A stretch of 35,118 nucleotides of DNA, taken from Terriglobia bacterium (GTDB lineage: Bacteria; Acidobacteriota; Terriglobia; Bryobacterales; Bryobacteraceae). The notes beneath the pieces are model-generated. The model saw only the letters and a program-made list of their open reading frames with translations. It was not told the DNA's origin and did no database searches. The stretch lies in the NCBI GenBank assembly GCA_020073365.1, contig JAIQFL010000090.1, positions 1 to 35,118 on the forward strand, given 5' to 3'. Shown here in pieces: positions 1 to 12,057 of this stretch. A program made the position numbers and the translations under genes. Each line of letters begins with the position of its first letter. Positions within the stretch are counted from its first letter, which is position 1.

Positions 1-653
1 ACTACCCCCGGATTCGTCAACTGCTTCTTGCCCGCAGTGACCCAGTGGAGGGTTCTACGCGAAAGGGCTTTGTGCAGCAACTTCGAGAAGTTCCCCCAAT
101 GAGAATCTAAGGGACTCCGAAGCGCGTGAATCAACTGCTGGCGACCGCGCTCAAATGCTTTCTCTAGCCGCGGGTGCTGCGGGTGATCGGACAGGCGACA
201 TGAGTACTCCATCCACCGTTCCCATGCGCCATACGGCCCCTCGGTAACTGCCTTCCCCCAGGTCTCAACCGGACCCCAGGCCTCAACCGGCCACAAGGGC
301 GCGATTTCCTCGCAAAGCTGGGTCTTTAGGCCGAATTCCACCCAGTTCAGGTAATCCGCCAGACGGGGCTTTAGTTTCAGGTAGACGTCGGAAAAGGCTT
401 CGTACAAGCCAACTCCATACACCACGAACGCGTCAAAAAACGCGTCTGGCGACCGCGCCGGCAGTCCTTCGACCTGATCCCACTTCGCCCAGCAGGCGAT
501 CAATTCGTCGTTCAGCTTTTCTTCGGCTGCCGCCCGTGCCAGGTCGATCTGATGGTGAAGATCATCCGGCAAGTGTGGGAGCGGTAGCTCTTCAGGTGAG
601 CGGAGAAGCCCGCGCGGCAAGTCTGAAACTGGCCGGCCTTCGGGCTCGGGCAT
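1..653 (-). CDS. Hypothetical protein, C-terminus outside the window
   Basis: An open frame of 217 codons runs from an ATG at 653 off the left edge. The start is chosen because the purine stretch AGAGAGG lies a few bases before it and an in-frame TAG lies 76-78 bases upstream. The visible part begins with a proline- and acid-rich stretch (residues 1-35), followed by sequence rich in Trp, Leu, Glu and Lys that looks mostly alpha-helical. I see no signal peptide, membrane segment, metal site or nucleotide-binding motif. Phase-specific codon use with G/C at third positions supports coding. I do not recognise the family and give no function. The gene reads in the same direction as the broken alpha-2-macroglobulin gene but is separated from it by 323 bases, so it probably has its own promoter. 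Confidence 0.6.
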   Translation of the reverse strand, partial: MPEPEGRPVSDLPRGLLRSPEELPLPHLPDDLHHQIDLARAAAEEKLNDELIACWAKWDQVEGLPARSPDAFFDAFVVYGVGLYEAFSDVYLKLKPRLADYLNWVEFGLKTQLCEEIAPLWPVEAWGPVETWGKAVTEGPYGAWERWMEYSCRLSDHPQHPRLEKAFERGRQQLIHALRSPLDSHWGNFSKLLHKALSRRTLHWVTAGKKQLTNPGV

Positions 654-976
654 CGCTTCCTCTCTCGCGATTTCCCTTTTCTCCCGGAGGAGAGCCGCCA
701 GGGGGAGGGATACCCCCCGTTCGCCCTGCAGGAGCTAGGCGGCTGCGATCAATTATACGCCCGAAGAACGGAACGTTACCGACATGTTTCCGTGTGCCGT
801 ACACGTGCCACGCCCCTGCTTATCTGGCACTTCTCGCCGTTTTGCCTTGATTGAATCGGCGTAGCTTATTGATTCCTTTTCGGACCATTTTCTTCGAATC
901 TCACCAGGTCCACCAACCCTAGGCGCATCAAGAAGCGCGATCACGAGCCCAACAGCTTCGGTCCCGACGGACCGAG
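654..976. other. Intergenic region between alpha-2-macroglobulin remnant and partial gene
   Basis: This 323-base stretch holds no reading frame that I would support; the ORFs crossing it are low-complexity Arg/Gly/Pro translations typical of shadow frames. It contains the TATAAT-like box described separately and short G- and C-runs near 698-720 that could form a weak hairpin in the leader of the downstream minus-strand gene. No tRNA or known RNA motif was recognised. Confidence 0.5.
752..757 (-). promoter_or_regulatory. Candidate -10 box for the partial gene at 1-653
   Basis: The minus strand reads a perfect TATAAT at 757-752, about 100 bases before the ATG at 653, in otherwise GC-rich sequence. 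No convincing -35 hexamer is seen at 16-18 bases spacing, so this is a half-supported promoter. Confidence 0.3.
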
Positions 977-3900
977 TCACTCCACCCGAAACCTTACCGG
1001 CGCCACGACACTGCGCGCTTCCGGATTGTAGTAGTCGTACACATCCGATGCGGCCGATTTCGCCGACATCGCGAACCGCGGCTGGAACCGGAAGCGGAAG
1101 CTCGCGCGGTCCGCGGGCCAGAGATACACGATCAACCGGTCGGGCAGAATCTCGAAGGAATTGAGATGACCGTTCGACTTGCTCCTGGCGTCTTCGAGCG
1201 AGCCGCGGTCCACGTCGACGCCGGGCGGCAGCCCGATTTCCGCCAGGAGCATGCCGGTGCCGCGCCGCCGCGCGACGTCCACACGACAGGTCACGCTCTC
1301 GCCCAGTCGCAAGCGTGTCTTGTCGAAGTCGACCCGCATGTGAATCGGCGACGAGAGATCGACCGCGGCGCCACTGGTCCACGGCCCGAAGTACGTGGCG
1401 ACGATCTGCGCCCGCATCACCGCGACGCGCGCGTTCTGAATGTCGATGCGATTGGCGCCTGAGCGCAAGAACGCGGGAATCGCGATGGTCACCGGGCCGC
1501 CCATCGAGCCGGCGGCAGGCAACTCGATAGGGCCCACCACGTGGCCATTGACCACCACCTGCGCGCGGCCTTCGGCCGGATGCTCGCGCCCTGCGGCGGC
1601 CAACACCGCGTCCAGAACCTGGACGGTGGTGTGGCCCGAATACCAGACGCCGTAACCATCTGTCTTGTCGAGGAGGAACGCGAGGCCGTCCGTGGCCAGC
1701 GCGGCATCGCCGCGGTCGCCCGTCAGCAGCAGGGCCTGTATTGCCAGCGCGGAGGCCTCCAGTTGGCCAGGCAGTCCCCAGCCGTGGAAGGGAGTCTCGC
1801 CCGCGAACTCCCAGTGCGCTTTCGAGTTGGCGTTCTTCACGGTGCGGCGCAGTCGATCCAGCCACGGCGCGGCCGCCGCGCGGTCGCCGAGTTCCAGCGC
1901 CAACAGAGCCGTGGCCGCCGTGGCGTACTCGCTGGACACCGACTCCTTGCGCTCCGCCAGGTAGCGCAGCGCCTTCGACGCAGGCCCGCGTGCGCCGGCG
2001 CGCGCCAGTGTCAGTGCGATGCCTGCCGTTTCGCCGGTCGACGATCCGTCCAGCGTCCGCCCGCCGTTCCAGGAGCCGTCCGGCGCCTGGCGTCCGGCCA
2101 GCCACGCGTTGGCCGACTGAATCACGCTGTCCTCGACGGGCGCCGGCTTGACAGACGACGAAAAACGATCGTCTGTCCCACTGAGTTCCTTCGCGTCGGT
2201 CAGGAAGCGCAGCACGTAGGCGGTCAGGCTGAGATCGCCAGGACCATTGCCCCAGTAGGTGAAACTACCGTCGCCGCCGCGATACCCCGCGAGCCGGCTC
2301 AAGCCCTCCTCCAGATATTTGGCGGCCTCGCCCGAGCGCGGATGGCTCGCCACGCCGCTGTGCTTGAGTAGCCGCAGGAGCATCAGGCTGGGATACGTGG
2401 AGGACGTGGTCTGCTCGGCACACCCATATGGCCGGTGCATTCCGCCGGCGATGCTCTCTACCACGTGCCTGAGCAGGCTCGAATACACCTTCAGCTCGGC
2501 CGTGGGCTGCCCGATCAGGTCTTCGGGCAGCGACACCACGAGCGACATCGAATCGGAGAGCAGGCCGCTGGCGGTGGCCACGTTCTGGCGATGGTCGGGG
2601 TGTACGGTCACTTCTCTTTCGATCGCGTCGGGTGCCGCACCGCCCACGGCGTCGATCCGCAGCTTGCCGCCGGTCACCGGGTGGGCGGCTCGCAGCGAGA
2701 ATACTTCGGTCGCCGATTGGGACGGGGGCACCTGCAAATGCCGGCCGGTGGCACCGCGTAGCTCGGCCCAATCCGCCGGTTGCATCGTCAGTTCCACCGG
2801 CTGCTCTTTCTTCTCGTAGTTGCGCACCGCCACGGGGAGTTGGATCTCGTCCCCCTCGGTCAGGATCGGCGGCAGGCTGTGGTCCACGAAGAATGGCTGG
2901 AACGCGCGGATGTCCACGGCCGCGGTTTCAATCGCGCCGGCCGCGGTGGAAGCGATGGCTTCCAGCTTCCAGGTGGTGATGCTGCCTGCCAGCCGGAAGT
3001 CGAGCCGCCCGCGCCCGTCGGGACCGGTTTCCAGCCGCGGCGCCCAGACCAGCGTCTCCGGAAAATACTCGCGGACACGCGGCGTGCCCTGCTCGGGCTC
3101 GGACTTGACTTTGGGCTGCCGCACGCGCTGCTCTGCGGGGGAGGTCATGGAGGCCGACATGGTGGCGATGGAGTGCCGGTAGGGCGCGAACCATTCGTGC
3201 CGGACCGGCGGCGCGGTCAGGTCGTCGTGGGTTCCGAATTGCTGATCGGGGCCGGCGCTGATGAACTCAATCGTCTGGAACCGGCCGTCGATGCCGAACC
3301 GTGCACGGTACGGGTTGCCCCAGGGGTCGCGCACCGTATCCACGTCGATCCCGTTGTCCGCCAGTTTGCTCCGCAGCGAGCCGTCATCGCGCGGCCAATC
3401 GCGATCGTGATTCCCGTGCAACGCCGCGGTCACGTAACTCACCCGTTGATTGACCAGCGTCTCGAAGTACGGCTTCACTCCGTCGCCAAACCGCGGGCTG
3501 CGATCCACCCGCACGCCTGGGTGCGGCGTGGCCAGCAGGACTTCGGCGAGCAGGTCCAGATCCGCGGGAATCGGGCGCGCAAAGTCGATGTGCTCCAGGT
3601 CTTCGCGCGGGAGGGTGGGAAGCACTTCCGGAGCCGCCGGCATCCCGCTGGGTATCGCAAATGCGGGCTGCGGGCGCGCGCGCCGACCGCGGCGTCCACC
3701 ACCGCCACGCCCAGCGCGGCTTCCAGCGGATCGCCCTCGGACGAGCGCGCCGTGAATGACACGGTGGCCTCCTCGCCGGGCCGATACGTGGTCCTGGCGG
3801 CTTGAATCGCAAGCTTCATCGCATAGGCGGGTGGAAACAGAATCGTGCGTGAAGCGTTGGTCTCTGCGGCCACCGTGAGGGTGATTGCGCCGGCAAACTC

Positions 3901-5587
3901 CTTTTGCCACGGAATCTCGACGACCGCCGCGCCGCGGCTCACTGGTACCGGGCGCGACACGAGAGGTTTTCCGTCCGAGGACACATCCAGGAGCACCACC
4001 TTCTCTCCATCGCGAACCTTCACCGTTGCGCGGATGGCCTCGCCCGTGCGATAGATGGTCTTATTTGTCTGCACGCTGGCCGGGGGCGACCACCACGCGT
4101 CGTACGACAGGTGGCCGCGAGCGCCCTGCCCATCCTCGGCTCGCAGGTCCATCGGGCCAACACCGGGCAGGCGGGCCAGTCCGTACCGGTTGGTCGAGAT
4201 CTCCGTGACGCCGTTCACCCTCACGCGGCACGATGCGGGCGATCCATCGGCATAGGATGCTGTCACGTAGTTCGACGCCGCGGCCGGGGCGGGCAGCACG
4301 TAAAGATGAATCGCTTCGCGGCTCACGCGGATGTCGAAGCGCTGCTCCTCCGTGCGGCCGCTGCTGGGGTCGGTGACGTAGGCGGTTTAGGTGGTGTCCC
4401 GATAGCGGTTGTCGGAGCTGCGCAATTCCTTGTGCAGCGCGCGCAGGTCGAGGTTCGCGCGAAGCACTCCCGAGACATCGGTCTGTCCTTCGCCGGTCTC
4501 CCGTCGATTATTCTCGCGGCCGATACGCACCGCCGCAGCCGGCACCGGTTTGCCGAACAGATACTGCGCGCGGACCTCGACGGTCGCGTCCTGTCCCGGC
4601 AGATAGTAGGCGCGGTCGGCCACCGCGGTCACGGTGAAGCTGGGGAGTTCATAGCGGCTGACCTTCACCAACAGGTTGGAATCCCCGGCTTGGATGCGAT
4701 ACTCGCCGAGCCGCTGGTTCGGCGGGATGTTCCAATCCGTTGCCGCTACGCCGAATCGGTCGGTATTCAGGGACGCCGTGAAGGCTTGCGCGTTCTGCGG
4801 ATCGGAGATGCTTACGGCGAGGGGCCGGTCCACCGCGGCGCGATGCGCGTGGTCGCGGCAGAGAAATCGCATGTGCAGCGTCTGGCCCGGTTGATACAGC
4901 GGCTTATCGATGTCGATCCGAGTCTCCACACCGCCATTCAATGGTGGCGGTGGTGGAGACGGACTGGTTGAAATCTCCCAGCCGTCCCTCGATCTGCGCG
5001 TTCCACGAGCCCAGTACACCGCACGGGACTGCGATCTCCAGCGTGGCCGCGCCATTCGTGTCCGTAACCGCCGACGCCGATAGGGACCCTACGCGTCCGG
5101 TGATGCGCACGCCTTCTAGCGGACGCTGCTCTACTACCGTGACGGCAACTGCCGTGATGCGGTATTTCTCTCCGGGGACGGCCGCCGGCGGCGACGCAAC
5201 GCGCAGCTCGAACGCATCGCGTGATGCGTGCGCCACGGTCAACATGCCGCCCGCTTCACCGGCTTCCGTGTGGATGCGATACCGCAGCCGGTACCAGAGC
5301 GCTTGTGGTCCCGCGTGCATGGGGAACGGACACGCCAGGACGATGGTGGATTTTCCTGGCGCGATGCGGACATTTTCAACGGCACTGCCGCGAATGGTGT
5401 CCTTGGGGTCCAGCCACTCCAGGCGGATGCTGGACGCAGTCGGCTCGCCGGCGTCGTTCTGAATCGCCAGCGATACAGTGGTTGGGCCGCGAAGAGAGAT
5501 GCTGCTCGCGGCCGGATTCACGTGAAGAGAGGGTGCTGACGCGGCACACCATCCGCATAACAGACCCGTGACGACGGCTCTGATCAT
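977..5587 (-). pseudogene. Alpha-2-macroglobulin family protein, disrupted by two frameshifts and one stop
   Basis: Four consecutive open segments together make one bacterial alpha-2-macroglobulin of about 1,530 residues, a secreted or periplasmic protease-trapping protein. Segment 1 starts at ATG 5587 with a signal peptide (MIRAVVTGLLCGWCAASA). Segment 2 carries the MG2-like stretch around DKPLYQPGQTL. Segment 4 has the YFPETLVW motif before the thioester region, the thioester motif PYGCAEQ (2411-2431, Cys and Gln both present) and the alpha/alpha toroid and receptor-binding regions to the TGA at 977. Lesions: a shift compatible with one extra base near 4935-4960; an in-frame TAA at 4387-4389 with homology continuing in the same frame; and a shift compatible with one missing base at about 3670-3686 in a GC-dinucleotide run. 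These could be true decay or assembly errors, but neighbouring long genes are intact. A GspG-like insert lies near 3221-3330 and a palindromic repeat at 2150-2177. No pbpC gene is adjacent, unlike many bacterial homologues. Confidence 0.8.
2150..2177. repeat. Dispersed palindromic repeat inside the alpha-2-macroglobulin frame
   Basis: Arms GACAGACGA (2150-2158) and TCGTCTGTC (2169-2177) flank a 10-base centre CGAAAAACGA. The same arms occur four times in tandem at 30236-30397. Here the element is read on the minus strand as SGTDDRFSSSV, between the residues KEL and PAPVEDS of the thioester-domain region, and it leaves the frame open. The match extends to the following CCCA, so the copied unit is at least 31 bases. 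Confidence 0.85.
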
Positions 5588-5794
5588 AACTAACCCCGTT
5601 CGCGCCCCATGCGCTTTCCACGAACACCGTGGGACCGGCCTCCCAGCCTGCCCCGAAGACACCTGAAATTGATGAGTCAATTTAAGACACGTTTCGGCTC
5701 CGTTTGCAAGGGGTATTTTGGAGAGTTAATTGGGTAAAAGTTAGTACTATCCTACTTGAGGGCGCCTCGCTCGCTGATATATAAATGGTGATTC

Positions 5795-6751
5795 ATGCAG
5801 GAGGGTACAAGCGACCCGAGATTTCCGAACCACTTTGACGGAAAGCGCTTCTACAATCCGGATGCTCCGCAAGCGCCTGGGCTTCTTGAGGTCCTCCGAT
5901 GGAAGCTGACCAGCCGGCCGGAACCGTGGCCCCGTTTCATTTCGGACGTCGAGCAATCCATACCGCCGCGCCGTGTGGAAGGCAGCGGACTGCGAACCAC
6001 TCTCGTGAACCACTCGACCGTGCTCCTTCAGCAACGGGGTTCCAACATTTTGACGGACCCAATTTGGTCCGAACGAACGAGTCCTCTGTCCTGGATAGGT
6101 CCGCGTCGACGGAGAAAACCCGGAGTATCCTGGGAGGATCTGCCGTCGATCGACGCCGTGCTCATCAGCCACAATCATTATGACCACCTGGATCTTCCGA
6201 CACTGCGCCGGCTGGCGGCTCGTGGAGATTCTACATTCATTGTTCCGGCTCGCGGGGCCAAGCTGCTTCGCTCGGAGAATGTCGGGCCCGTTCACGAGAT
6301 GGATTGGGGCGAGTCATTGTCAGTCCCGGGCTTGACCATCCACTCGGTCCCTGCCCTGCATTTCTCAAGCCGGGGAATTTACGACCGCAACATAACCCTT
6401 TGGTGCGGGTATGTGATCGAATGTCAGGAGCGGCGGGTATATTTCGCGGGAGACACCGCGTTCGGACGTCATTTCTCGCAGATTCGGGAAAGGTTCGGAT
6501 CGCCCGACCTCGCGTTATTGCCGATCGGTGCGTACGAACCACGCTGGTTCATGTCGCCGGTGCATATGGCTCCCGATGAGGCGGTTAGAGCGCATGAGAT
6601 TCTGGCGGCCAAGACCAGCATCGCGATCCACCACGGGACTTTCCGACTATCGGATGAGGGCCTCGACACTCCCAAGAAACAGCTCATCGCCTGCGCGCGG
6701 GACGAGTCGTTTCTGGTCCTCAAGAACGGCCAGTTTGCGGACATTCCATGA
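5795..6751 (+). CDS. MBL-fold metal-dependent hydrolase, NAPE-PLD/UlaG-like
   Basis: A 318-residue metallo-beta-lactamase-fold protein. The metal-binding signature HNHYDH is at residues 126-131, a second metal ligand is expected in the AGDTAFG loop (Asp220), and a C-terminal IHHGTF segment supplies a further His. The N-terminal extension (FDGKRFYNP, then a Trp/Arg-rich stretch) and the TDPIWSERTSP segment resemble the N-acylphosphatidylethanolamine phospholipase D-like and RomA-like branch; a phospho- or acyl-ester substrate is therefore possible but not shown. There is no signal peptide, so it should be cytoplasmic. The ATG at 5795 has only a weak upstream ribosome site; an AGGAGGG lies inside codons 2-4 with no in-frame start after it. 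The stop overlaps the next gene by four bases (ATGA), implying translational coupling. It is divergent from the alpha-2-macroglobulin remnant. Confidence 0.85.
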   Translation: MQEGTSDPRFPNHFDGKRFYNPDAPQAPGLLEVLRWKLTSRPEPWPRFISDVEQSIPPRRVEGSGLRTTLVNHSTVLLQQRGSNILTDPIWSERTSPLSWIGPRRRRKPGVSWEDLPSIDAVLISHNHYDHLDLPTLRRLAARGDSTFIVPARGAKLLRSENVGPVHEMDWGESLSVPGLTIHSVPALHFSSRGIYDRNITLWCGYVIECQERRVYFAGDTAFGRHFSQIRERFGSPDLALLPIGAYEPRWFMSPVHMAPDEAVRAHEILAAKTSIAIHHGTFRLSDEGLDTPKKQLIACARDESFLVLKNGQFADIP

Positions 6752-7497
6752 TAATCGACACGCACACGCTCGCGTTGGTGAGTATAACCGGGAGTTCACT
6801 TGACGTGCTCGGCGCCTTATACCTCGCCTACGATCTCTTGGGCGGGGAACACGGACCGCTGCGGACTCTCACCAGAGGAGTCACCTATGGCGCGCTGTTT
6901 GGAGGCGGGTACGGTCTCGCCCTCGGGCCGGTATTTGGGCTCGCCAGCGGCGTGGCGCACGGCATCACACTCGCCTGGGAGTTTTCCCGTGCCTCGAGGC
7001 GTAGACCGAAGCCGGGATTCTGGTATGACACGGCGATGAGCGCCATTCGCGGAGGTGGCTTCGCCCTGGGCGCTGCTTACTTATACGGAGGCACATTTGG
7101 GGCCACGTTTGGCGCCCTGAGCACGGTGGGACAGGTCATTGCGTACCGGGCCGGCATTCGGCCGACCATCGATTATCAGCCCGCCACCCGCCCGCGTTTG
7201 ACCAAACATCAATTTCTCGCGGCGGTGAATCGCACGGTCGGCTACGCTGTGGCCGGATCGATCAGCGCCTTAACGGCGCATCAGCGTGCGAGCGCTCTGA
7301 GCGTCGGGGTGAAAGCCGGACTGGCGATTGGAGTGGTCACGGCGATCTCAAGCGCATTTACGCCTTTCATAGAATGGATGGCAGATCATGTGCCCGAGAA
7401 GCGTATGGGTGTCTTGGGAGTTGGCTTGATCCTGATCGGCTTTGCGCTGCAATCCGTCCAGTATTGGCTGGCGCTGCTCGATGTGAGTGTTCGCTAA
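6748..7497 (+). CDS. Glycine-rich multi-pass membrane protein, unknown function
   Basis: A 249-residue protein whose ATG overlaps the TGA of the hydrolase gene. It has about five or six hydrophobic segments (roughly residues 8-30, 45-75, 100-130, 165-185, 190-215 and 220-242), many with small-residue spacing such as GALFGGGYGLALG, which suits tight helix packing in the membrane. Basic loops (SRASRRRPKPG; TRPRLTKHQ) suggest cytoplasmic loops. No transporter, enzyme or receptor motif is recognised. The four-base overlap makes co-translation with the metallo-hydrolase likely; the pair may act on the same membrane-linked substrate, but that is inference. Confidence 0.7.
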   Translation: MIIDTHTLALVSITGSSLDVLGALYLAYDLLGGEHGPLRTLTRGVTYGALFGGGYGLALGPVFGLASGVAHGITLAWEFSRASRRRPKPGFWYDTAMSAIRGGGFALGAAYLYGGTFGATFGALSTVGQVIAYRAGIRPTIDYQPATRPRLTKHQFLAAVNRTVGYAVAGSISALTAHQRASALSVGVKAGLAIGVVTAISSAFTPFIEWMADHVPEKRMGVLGVGLILIGFALQSVQYWLALLDVSVR

Positions 7498-7532
7498 AGA
7501 TGAAGATAGGCCCCTACCGCCCCCTCCCGCAT

Positions 7533-7562
7533 TTGACTTGCTCTTCCCCCCTTCGGTATTCT
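7533..7562 (+). promoter_or_regulatory. Sigma70-type promoter of the lysine operon
   Basis: TTGACT (7533-7538) is followed after 18 bases by TATTCT (7557-7562), matching the consensus at five and four of six positions. The expected start at about 7568-7570 falls exactly at the first base-paired strand of the lysine riboswitch, which is strong contextual support. Confidence 0.7.
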
Positions 7563-7565
7563 GAA

Positions 7566-7757
7566 ACTTCGCGGTAGAGGTGCGGCGGCCATCAGTAGCC
7601 GGGCCGGTTTTCCGATGCGCTTCGGAAGCCTGGGTGAAAGGGGCCGTTTGTTGTTCCGCCGAAACCGGGACGGAAAGTGCAATTCCTACCGGTTGGGGAG
7701 CCGGGTTAATACCCGCTCACTGTCACTCGTTTCTCAGGCGGGTGGAGCGCTATCGGG
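7566..7757 (+). promoter_or_regulatory. Lysine riboswitch (L box)
   Basis: The leader contains the L-box core blocks in the right order: GGTAGAGGTGCG (7573-), ATCAGTAG, GGGTGAAAGG, CGCCGAAAC, a CCGGGTTAATACCCG segment, CACTGTCACTCG and finally GGTGGAGCGCTATCG. The outer helix P1 closes between CGGTAG near the 5' end and CTATCG at the 3' end (six pairs, one G-U). Known members of this class bind L-lysine and reduce expression of lysine biosynthesis or transport genes. Here the element lies between a good promoter and six lysine/diaminopimelate pathway genes, so it should turn the operon down when lysine is plentiful. Boundaries are approximate. Confidence 0.92.
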
Positions 7758-7764
7758 GATGAAA

Positions 7765-7796
7765 GCATGCGCGCTGGCGTGTGCGATCCTTCTCTT
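7765..7796 (+). terminator. Candidate riboswitch expression-platform hairpin
   Basis: GCATGCG (7765-7771) can pair with CGTGTGC (7778-7784) over a six-base loop, seven pairs with two G-U, followed by a pyrimidine-rich tract (CCTTCTCTTT). An alternative pairing of AGCGC (7746-7750), just before the P1 3' strand, with GCGCT (7771-7775) would disrupt it. This fits an attenuator layout, but the T-run is interrupted, so control of translation remains possible. Confidence 0.35.
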
Positions 7797-8817
7797 TCGC
7801 CTCTCCCGGTTTACAGCCTATGGACGTCTTCGAACTTACGCGCGTGCTGGTCGATATCGAATCGATCACCAACAACGAAGAACGGGTCGGCAACTACCTC
7901 TACGACTACCTGGATGAACTGGCGGCGCGATTCGAGGGGCGCGTGGAGCGCATCGAAGTCGAGCCGCGACGGTTCAACGTCTTCGCGCAGTGGGGCGAGC
8001 CGCTGGCGGTCACGCTTTCGACCCACATGGACACGGTGCCTCCGTTCTTCATTTCGCGCGAGGATGACGAACAGATCTGGGGGCGGGGCGCGTGCGACAC
8101 CAAGGGCATCATCGCCGCGATGATCAAGGCCGTGGAAGCCATGCTGGATGCCGGCGAGCGCGGTTTCGGACTGCTGTTCGTGGTGGGCGAGGAGCGCACC
8201 AGCGCGGGGGCGTACCGGGCGGCACAGACGCCGCGGGGTTCGCGGTACATCGTGAACGGAGAGCCGACGGAGAACCGGCTGGCGCTGGGGTCCAAGGGCG
8301 CACTGCGGTATGAGGTGGTGGCCACGGGGAAGATGGCGCATTCGGCCTATCCGGAGCTGGGCGATTCGGCAATCCACAAGCTGATCGACGTGCTGGCGGA
8401 GATGCGGCATATTCCGCTGCCGGTGGATACCCTTCTCGGGCCGAGCACCCTCAACATCGGCACGCTTTCCGGCGGACGCGCTCCCAACGTGGTGGCGGAT
8501 GAGGCGCGCGCCGACATCATGATCCGGCTGGTGGGCGATTCGGGCGAAACCAAGAAGGCGCTGGCTGCCGCGGCCGAGGGGCGCGCGGAGCTGCGTGAGG
8601 TGATCGAGATTCCCGCTCTTCACCTGAATTCGGTGGACGGGATTGAAACCACGGTGGTGGCATTCACTACCGACATCCCGGCGTTCGGCGGCCAGTGGGG
8701 CGAGCCGTTTCTGATCGGGCCGGGATCGATCCATGTGGCGCACACGCTGGAGGAGCGCGTGTCCAAGCAGCAGCTACTCGAGGCAGTTCAAATCTATCGG
8801 CGAATGGTAAAGCACTT

Positions 8818-11250
<2,433 letters not shown>

Positions 11251-11258
<8 letters not shown>

Positions 11259-11952
11259 ATCGCGGCCCCTGGCCATCGTGGGGTACGGCAAAATGGGCAG
11301 GCTCATCGAGCAACTGGCGCCGGCCTATGGTTTCGAAGTGGCTCTGAAGCTCGACGAGTTCAACAACGCCGGTTTTGAGGGTATTACGGCCGGGAATTTC
11401 CGGGGCATCGACGTAGCCATCGATTTTTCGATTCCGGCAGTCGTGCCGCGCAACGTGGAAGGGATCGCGGCACTGGGCGTCAACATGGTGGTCGGTACCA
11501 CGGGCTGGCTGGAGCATATGGATGCCGTGAAGGCCGCGGTGGAGAAGAACGGGATCGGTTTGGTGTGGAGCCCGAACTTCTCGATCGGGGTGAACGCCTT
11601 CCTGCGGCTGGTGGCGGAGGCCTCGCGCCTGCTGGCGCCGGAGAGCGAGTATGGGGCGTGGGCGTGGGAGATCCACCACTCGACGAAAAAGGACGCGCCC
11701 TCGGGTACACTACTGAGGCTGGTGGAAGAGATGAAGGAGGCGGGGTATGCGCGAGCGATCGACGTAGGCTCGAACCGCGCGGGCGCGCACCCGGGGACGC
11801 ATGAGATCGGCTTCGATTCGGCTGCGGATACGATTACGCTGCGGCACACCGCGCGCAGCCGCGAGGGTTTCGCGCGGGGGGCGCTGAAGGCGGCACAATG
11901 GGTGGTGGGTAAGAAGGGATTTCACGAGTTCGGGGAGATAGTTTTTGGTTGA
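11251..11952 (+). CDS. dapB: 4-hydroxy-tetrahydrodipicolinate reductase
   Basis: A 233-residue enzyme that reduces the DapA product with NAD(P)H. The dinucleotide site is the N-terminal IVGYGKMGRLI; the family signature VVGTTGW lies mid-N-domain; and the catalytic block EIHHSTKKDAPSGT carries the His pair and Lys. It is about 40 residues shorter than E. coli DapB, mostly in the N-terminal domain, but all functional motifs are present. The ATG at 11251 has GAGGCGG just upstream and overlaps the end of lysC by eight bases. It is followed by the only sizeable gap in the operon (105 bases), in which I see no terminator. Confidence 0.93.
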
Positions 11953-12057
11953 CCGACCGAGAACAAAAGACGCCGCAAACGGGCGAGGCAGGCGGAACCG
12001 ACTGCCCCACCATGGGTGAGCAGCTTCTGGGGGCTTGGTTGAAATTGGAGGTGGTAC

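Noticed and set aside
753-2105. Long minus-strand open frame of 450 codons overlapping the end of the alpha-2-macroglobulin remnant
   Set aside because: Arg/Gly-rich translation with no recognisable motif; it is a shadow of the real frame, which carries the thioester motif and conserved blocks.
7759-7917. Small frame MKACALACAILLF starting at the 3' end of the riboswitch as a leader peptide
   Set aside because: It runs on into dapE in the wrong frame, has no lysine-codon run, and the riboswitch already explains the leader.
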